DNA of 64,000 nt from Ptychodera flava (taxonomy: Eukaryota; Hemichordata; Enteropneusta; Ptychoderidae): positions 16,379,219 through 16,443,218 of the forward strand of contig NC_091938.1 in the NCBI RefSeq assembly GCF_041260155.1. Direction: 5' to 3'. Below are positions 59,701-64,000 of this stretch, in pieces. How positions within the stretch are numbered: the first letter of the stretch is position 1; each line of letters starts with the position of its first letter. The notes beneath the pieces were generated by a model. The model was not told the origin of the DNA and ran no database searches. It saw only the letters and a program-made list of their open reading frames with translations. The position numbers and the translations under genes were made by a program.

Positions 59701-62250
59701 CATCAACACTGTCATTTCCAATAGGACTGATTTCTTATGACGTCTCAGATCCATAATTTAATGGCAAAAATAAATATTTGCCCGAAAATTTTTTGAATGA
59801 TTTTTGGAAATCACACTTACAGCATGGGCAAAAGTGTTACGTCATTATCACTGCAGTTGTGATTGAAGTAGTAAAAATTCAACCCATGTCTCTATCAAAG
59901 GATGAGATCCGACCAACCACAAGCTGCAGAACCAAATACAAATGCAAGAGGAGACAATTTATTTGAATACTTGCAGACAGATGCCAGTGACATGTGCACA
60001 GTGTCATATTAAGTGCCAAACCTACAATCTTGATCTGTGCTACTTTGCAATGAGATTTACCCAACCTACCAATGAACAAGAATGATGTCAGGTCCTTGAT
60101 GACAGGAATGAATCCTTGGAAGGAATCTTGCAAAAGTTGCAAGGAAGTTTCACTCTATGCTTGTATTTCTCTTACCAGAAATTGTATACAAAATGGTTTA
60201 CATCAGAAGTACATCTTAGAAGACAGTGAAAAGTTTCACGGTATAATTTGCACATGTTTAGCAGATGTAGACTGGGACGGCAGCCAAGAAATCCTTTTAG
60301 GTGCCTATGGTCAGGTAAGCTTTTGTAAATTTAATTGACATAATGTAAAGAAATGAAATTTGTTATGCTTTTATCCACACTCTAAACACACGCATTATTT
60401 TACATGTTGTGGTAGGATATCAACAGAGTTTTCCCAAAAATGATTTTGAAACTTTTTATCGGTAATTTAATTTCAAGTTTCCTTTAGAAAAATTTGAGCA
60501 AATTTTTTTTTGAGTCGTTCACTTTAGAGGCGCATATTACCCTAAACTAATAATGTTAAAAAGTGCAAATCTATGTTGAAAAGTGTGTTCTAAAGAAAGG
60601 ATCTGCCTTAAACCGCAGAAATTGCTCGTATACAAGTTTATCAAGTCAATCAAACATGATGAGGAATCCATAGCAACAAATGCTAACGAAGGACAAACAG
60701 ACTGTGAAGGTGCTTCACCAATGATGGAGGACGATGGTGAATACAAGATGGTCTGGGAAAGGACTTTTGCCCATCCAGTGTTAGCAATGCAGTACTTGGA
60801 CCTGACCAACGATGGACTATCAGAATTGTCCCTGGTGTCAACAAAAGGACTGCATATACTTCAGGTGAGACAACATATCCAGTGGAAGTAAAGACTAATC
60901 CGTCAGTGTGATTTCAACATAAAACCCTTCTCCCCTATTTTTCTTTGTATAGGTCCAATAAGAATAGGGTAATACCATTGTTTGATAGTAACAGGGTCCA
61001 AAGCAAGGCATGAAAATCTATCAACAGCACAATTCTAAATATTTGCCACCATCCACTCTTCAAGCTGTCCTTCAGCAAACTGGCCCAGTATTATGTACCA
61101 TTGTTTATTACACACCCCATATATCAAACGTCGCATGCCTCACAGGATTCAATGGTAAAATGTTGATGATGGTGGCAGAGCACAAAGTCATCATTTCAAT
61201 GAAAGTGACCAGGAACTATTTTCAAATCGACACCTTCAAGTGATCACATTACATGTTTTACATAGGAAGTATGGTTTTTTAGAAAATTATGCATAAAAAA
61301 ATCACCAAACTGCGCAACAGTGATTTAGATAGATCAGTTCAACATATAACAATGAGAGCTGTTCTATTTTTCAACGGGTATTTGTTTATCATTGAAATAA
61401 AGCATATGATTGTCATTTGGAAATAAATTCAGTAATTTGGATGGAAAACTATATAAGAAAGGCATGTAATAAAAACATTATAGCCCAAACAAGGGACCAT
61501 TTGCTCTCCTTACATTAGGCAAATGGTCACCTGCCCTTAAACATAAAAGAAGAAAATATTGTGTTTGTTTAACCCTTTGCACCCTGACCCCCTGGTACTC
61601 TATGACGTCATCGGACATTTCTGTCCGAGCCGGGTTCAAAGGGTTAAGAAAAATCATCAAAATACTATCACACTAGGGCTGAGCCCATAAGCTCGCGCAA
61701 CTATGTAATCTCAATAAAGTGACATTTCACTGTTCGTAGTAGACGGGTTTGGATAAAGATATTTTTAAGATACTCCTCTTCTTCACAGGTGTTGATAGCC
61801 TCGTAGCCAGCATGCAGAAAGCTTGCTCAGCTGACACCGACTACTCAGCACTGCAACGTGCTTTGTGCGGTGACCCTTTACACAAGACAGCTACCATGCA
61901 GCGTGCAGCGCGCCTGGCTGATGCTATCAAACGGTGTGATATATCTTATCCAAAACAAAAACATACGGATGCTTTTACCAAAAGTTCCAGCTGTTGTCCC
62001 TCCAACCAAATGACTTAATATCCTAGACAATATGTATTATCCCTGATGTAGATGTGATTTATAGACCAATATTGATGAATTGACCGATGTTTTAAGTTAC
62101 TGCTCATGATGGAATTACAGAAAGCAAACTCTCTAATGCACATATTTTTCATGACTTTGTATCTTTCAGCATGATCTTGACAAAGCCAGAGACAGATGTG
62201 CTCAGCGATTGAAACAACTGATTCAAATTAGAGATGATGAGAGAACGTGA
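50745..62250 (+). CDS. KPTN: KPTN (kaptin), KICSTOR complex subunit (complete, 11 exons)
   Basis: Kaptin is an actin-associated protein and a KICSTOR subunit (with ITFG2, SZT2 and KICS2) that tethers GATOR1 to lysosomes and restrains mTORC1. Exons: 50745-50964, 54472-54554, 55232-55316, 55592-55646, 56523-56598, 57320-57399, 57913-58019, 59032-59227, 60179-60314, 60619-60864, 62170-62250; 454 aa, against 436 in human. Matching segments are LPSQSNVYGL, GLVVGITFIKD, EAGSEYNLDSIA, ETVFLLSGGDSQVHVYKE, NVLWMDIKNVHG and SHAAEPTIVYRN. Two FG-GAP-like blade motifs are DVDWDGSQEILLGAYGQ and DLTNDGLSELSLVSTKG. The last exon (HDLDKARDRCAQRLKQL) is the C-terminal helix. Intron 1 is 3.5 kb and filled by nested transposons. 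Confidence 0.96.
51275..52459. mobile_element. hAT-like non-autonomous element, 1.2 kb
   Basis: It starts CAGGGCCTGAAAATT and ends with the complement AATTTTCAGGCCCTG. CAGGG-type ends are typical of hAT transposons. Sub-terminal GGACCAGTGA and TCACTGGTCC also face each other. The expected 8-bp target duplication is not clean (CACGTATG left, GTAATGGT right). It is nested in the Harbinger-like element. No transposase was recognised. Confidence 0.65.
52801..53124. mobile_element. TTAA-flanked fold-back MITE, ~145-bp arms
   Basis: TTAA at 52801-52804 and 53121-53124 bound a long inverted repeat: CCATTTTTCATGAATTTTGT near the left end, its complement near the right end, and GACCCCAGTTTTA against TAAAACCGGGGTC inside. 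It is non-coding and nested in the 51092-54029 element. Confidence 0.85.
56021..56380 (+). mobile_element. MITE, GGTAGAAYGCACCTCGG family, intact copy
   Basis: TTAA (56021-56024), GGTAGAACGCACCTCGGGGA at the left and CGAGGTGCATACCACC plus TTAA (56377-56380) at the right form terminal inverted repeats. It is 360 bp long, similar throughout to 15104-15451, and lies in KPTN intron 4. It has no coding capacity. Confidence 0.85.
56801..56880. repeat. (TATG)n microsatellite
   Basis: About 19 tandem TATG units in a KPTN intron, just upstream of exon 6. Confidence 0.97.
57649..57873. mobile_element. TTAA-CCCTTT MITE, 225 bp
   Basis: TTAACCCTTTGAGCGCCAAA at the left and GCACTTAAAGGGTTAA at the right form short inverted ends with TTAA flanks. 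The TTAACCCT terminus is piggyBac-like. It ends about 40 bp before KPTN exon 7. Confidence 0.7.
58480..58790 (+). repeat. Dispersed repeat shared with 61100-61500
   Basis: Blocks such as CATATATGGAATGTCACATG, GGATTCAATGGTAA and GAGGCATGTAA.A..A..ATTA.AGCC recur in the same order at 61110-61490. It is diverged and the family is unknown. It lies in a KPTN intron. Confidence 0.45.
60400..60545 (+). mobile_element. Possible 3' end of the GGTAGAAYGCACC MITE family
   Basis: The stretch ending TTCACTTTAGAGGCGCATATTACCCTAAA resembles the right end of 56021-56380 (TTTCACTTTCGAGGTGCATACCACCTTAA). The left part is missing. It ends about 70 bp before KPTN exon 10. Confidence 0.4.
61569..61647. mobile_element. 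TTAA-CCCTTTG MITE, 79 bp
   Basis: TTAACCCTTTGCACCCTGAC and the facing GGTTCAAAGGGTTAA are inverted ends with TTAA flanks (61569-61572 and 61644-61647). The core contains TATGACGTCATCGGA. It is related in its ends to 57649-57873. Confidence 0.7.
61785..62018 (+). other. Unassigned coding-like segment before the last KPTN exon
   Basis: An open frame with good coding character follows a strong acceptor-like CTTCTTCACAG (ending 61788): VDSLVASMQKACSADTDYSA, then LQRALCGDPLHKTATMQRAA. Its frame does not fit splicing from KPTN exon 10, which ends in phase 0 and would meet a stop. It could be part of an unrelated gene, a retrocopy or a mobile-element fragment. I do not recognise it. Confidence 0.35.
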
Positions 62251-64000
62251 CAGCTTTGGAGAGCAGTTATGCATACCAGTTAGTGCTCTACTGAAAGCAC
62301 AGTATGTGCATCCTGTACAGTATTGTTTATTAGGGCAGCTGCATGTAAATACAGCGAATTTTGCTACCCGTAGAGTATGGCTTTACTCTGATGTAGAAAA
62401 TATGGCAGGGTTCTCCTCTAGTGTATTTTGAGGGATGGGCCACCCCTGTTTTTTGACCAATCTATTCATATGGTAATAACCAAACAAACTATTATTTTCA
62501 CAACAAAGGAATATGTAAATTATGCCTTGTAATGTTAAATTGCATCCCTTTTGATTTTTCAAGCTGTGGAGAACACTGTATCATGGACAAGCTGAAAAGC
62601 AGCAATATGTACAATAGTCAGGGTAATGGTCTGTTTGGCCCCTGGACATTCAACACGTGACATTTTCCAACCACCACTTTGAGCTGGGGTCAGTGATGGG
62701 GATAAGAGAAGTGTTTGATTGGTATATGGCCAGTGGTTTGCTGTCTTAGAACCTAGAGAAACTGATGGACTCTTGAGATGTATGATTTGTACATGATAAA
62801 ACTACCATAAACAGCAAAGTGTAATTTTTCTTGACAACTACTTTTTTTAATCGCATATAGAGACATTTTTCCCAGTCAGATATCCATCAATCAAAATTAG
62901 GGGCACAGGGTTGACTATGGAATTTTGTCTACCTGATCATGAAAGGAATGTAAGAGAATCTGTAGATCTCTGGTCCATGGAATTCTACATGACAGTTATC
63001 ATCATTAGCTTTGATACAAGTTATGGCTCCACCCAGTTCCAGTATACTAAATCAGTAAATGCTGCTTGAGGTGAAAGAATACATCAGATTTGTAGCTTTT
63101 GCTGAACACATGGTACCTACCATTACATAGATTGCACGTGTTCTTAGAATGCTTTTCTGTGTTATGCCACATTTAAATGTTAATTACAGCTGATGAACTG
63201 ATTTAGAATATTTTCATGAGTAAGAAACATGTGTAGGCAACATGCAGATTTCAGTTCCTAGGACTACATGGTGATATTGCAACAACTGAAATACAAACCC
63301 TGTGGCTGCGTGACTTAGCTTTGAGTGACAGTTGAAACAAAGCAACAGCCTGTCTGGCACTGCTGTCGAAATCAAGCATTGCAAAATTACCAGTCACTGT
63401 AAATAGGAGTACACAACAGAAAAGCAACAGACTGATCCAATATAACTTCTGACTTTCTTCAATAAATACTCTGTATTTGTGATAAATCTTTTAGGATTGT
63501 AAGATGTAAATAAAAAGAAATGTCTCATACCATGATATTTGTCACATTGATATACTGAAAGATCACCGTTGTATTTAATAAATGTATGTCAAATCTATGA
63601 CTTCACTGCAGAACAAAGGTGATGAACTGATTTATAATTTTTTCATGAATTAGCACAAATCTTAAAAGGACAATACAGAAGTATTCTAAATCCAGTCTGC
63701 AGAGGTGAATCTGTTTGGATGTGTGGATATGCATACTGATATGCAAACTGAACTTTGCTCAGTGGGATGATGGACAAAATAAATATTATAAAAACCCTTT
63801 GGTAGATTTTGTCAACGAGGAGTGTTTGATACCACAATGATGTTTCCAACAGTAGGATGGGAGCTTAGAAGACAGATATCATTGAAAAGTGTCATACATG
63901 ATTTCAAAAGACTTTCAAGTGGTTTCATGATTGTCATATCTTTTATTCTAAAAAGCTTTTCCAAACAACATTAGAGCCATATTGAAGTGTTAAATATATT
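62251..64000 (+). other. KPTN 3' UTR and downstream region
   Basis: A probable poly(A) signal AATAAA lies at 63509-63514, giving a 3' UTR of about 1.27 kb if used. No further gene is visible to the right edge. Confidence 0.5.
63509..63514 (+). terminator. Putative KPTN poly(A) signal
   Basis: AATAAA on the plus strand in an A-rich context. Other AATAAA sites nearby (about 63461 and 63575) are alternatives. Confidence 0.45.

Noticed and set aside
1-64000. tRNA, snRNA, rRNA genes and CRISPR-like arrays.
   Set aside because: No cloverleaf A/B-box pairs, conserved RNA cores or regularly spaced repeat-spacer structure were noticed on either strand; a covariance-model scan would be decisive.

Overview
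This is a eukaryotic, animal nuclear window of about 63% A+T, with GT..AG introns, microsatellites and many degenerate transposons. Five protein-coding genes can be built exon by exon. Four match human proteins over nearly their whole length: MUS81, BBS1, PNO1 and KPTN. The fifth is a large gene of the fibrous-sheath-interacting protein 2 (FSIP2) family. Near-vertebrate gene lengths, short introns and this repeat mix suggest an invertebrate, probably a marine deuterostome such as a hemichordate, amphioxus or echinoderm; the species cannot be fixed from the sequence alone.

Layout. Positions 139-14354 (minus) hold the first eight exons of MUS81; its nuclease half lies beyond the left edge. Its 9.7-kb first intron is a transposon graveyard: a Penelope-like remnant, a ~120-bp tandem repeat, a LINE split by a 3.3-kb terminal-inverted-repeat element, a broken Myb/SANT-type transposon gene and small fold-back elements. 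Positions 16636-26362 (minus) hold complete BBS1 in 15 exons. Positions 28896-44619 (plus) hold the FSIP2-like gene in 12 exons, with two single-base frame breaks in A runs. Positions 47339-50414 (minus) hold complete PNO1 in 5 exons. Positions 50745-62250 (plus) hold complete KPTN in 11 exons, with nested DNA transposons in its first intron.

Gene relations. BBS1 and the FSIP2-like gene are both ciliary or flagellar and are divergently arranged, 2.5 kb apart. PNO1 and KPTN are head-to-head with only 330 bp between start codons, so they probably share a promoter. FSIP2-like and PNO1 converge. MUS81 follows BBS1 on the same strand; human MUS81 and BBS1 both lie in 11q13, so this linkage may be old. 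MUS81 is a DNA-repair nuclease subunit, BBS1 a BBSome subunit, PNO1 a 40S ribosome assembly factor and KPTN a KICSTOR (mTORC1 regulation) subunit.

Most unusual content: a possible PKA-anchoring helix in the FSIP2-like protein; three ~100-bp hairpin elements with 9-bp direct repeats; a 148-bp-armed palindrome made from Penelope-like element ends; nested insertions in MUS81 and KPTN introns; and two coding-like fragments that I could not assign.
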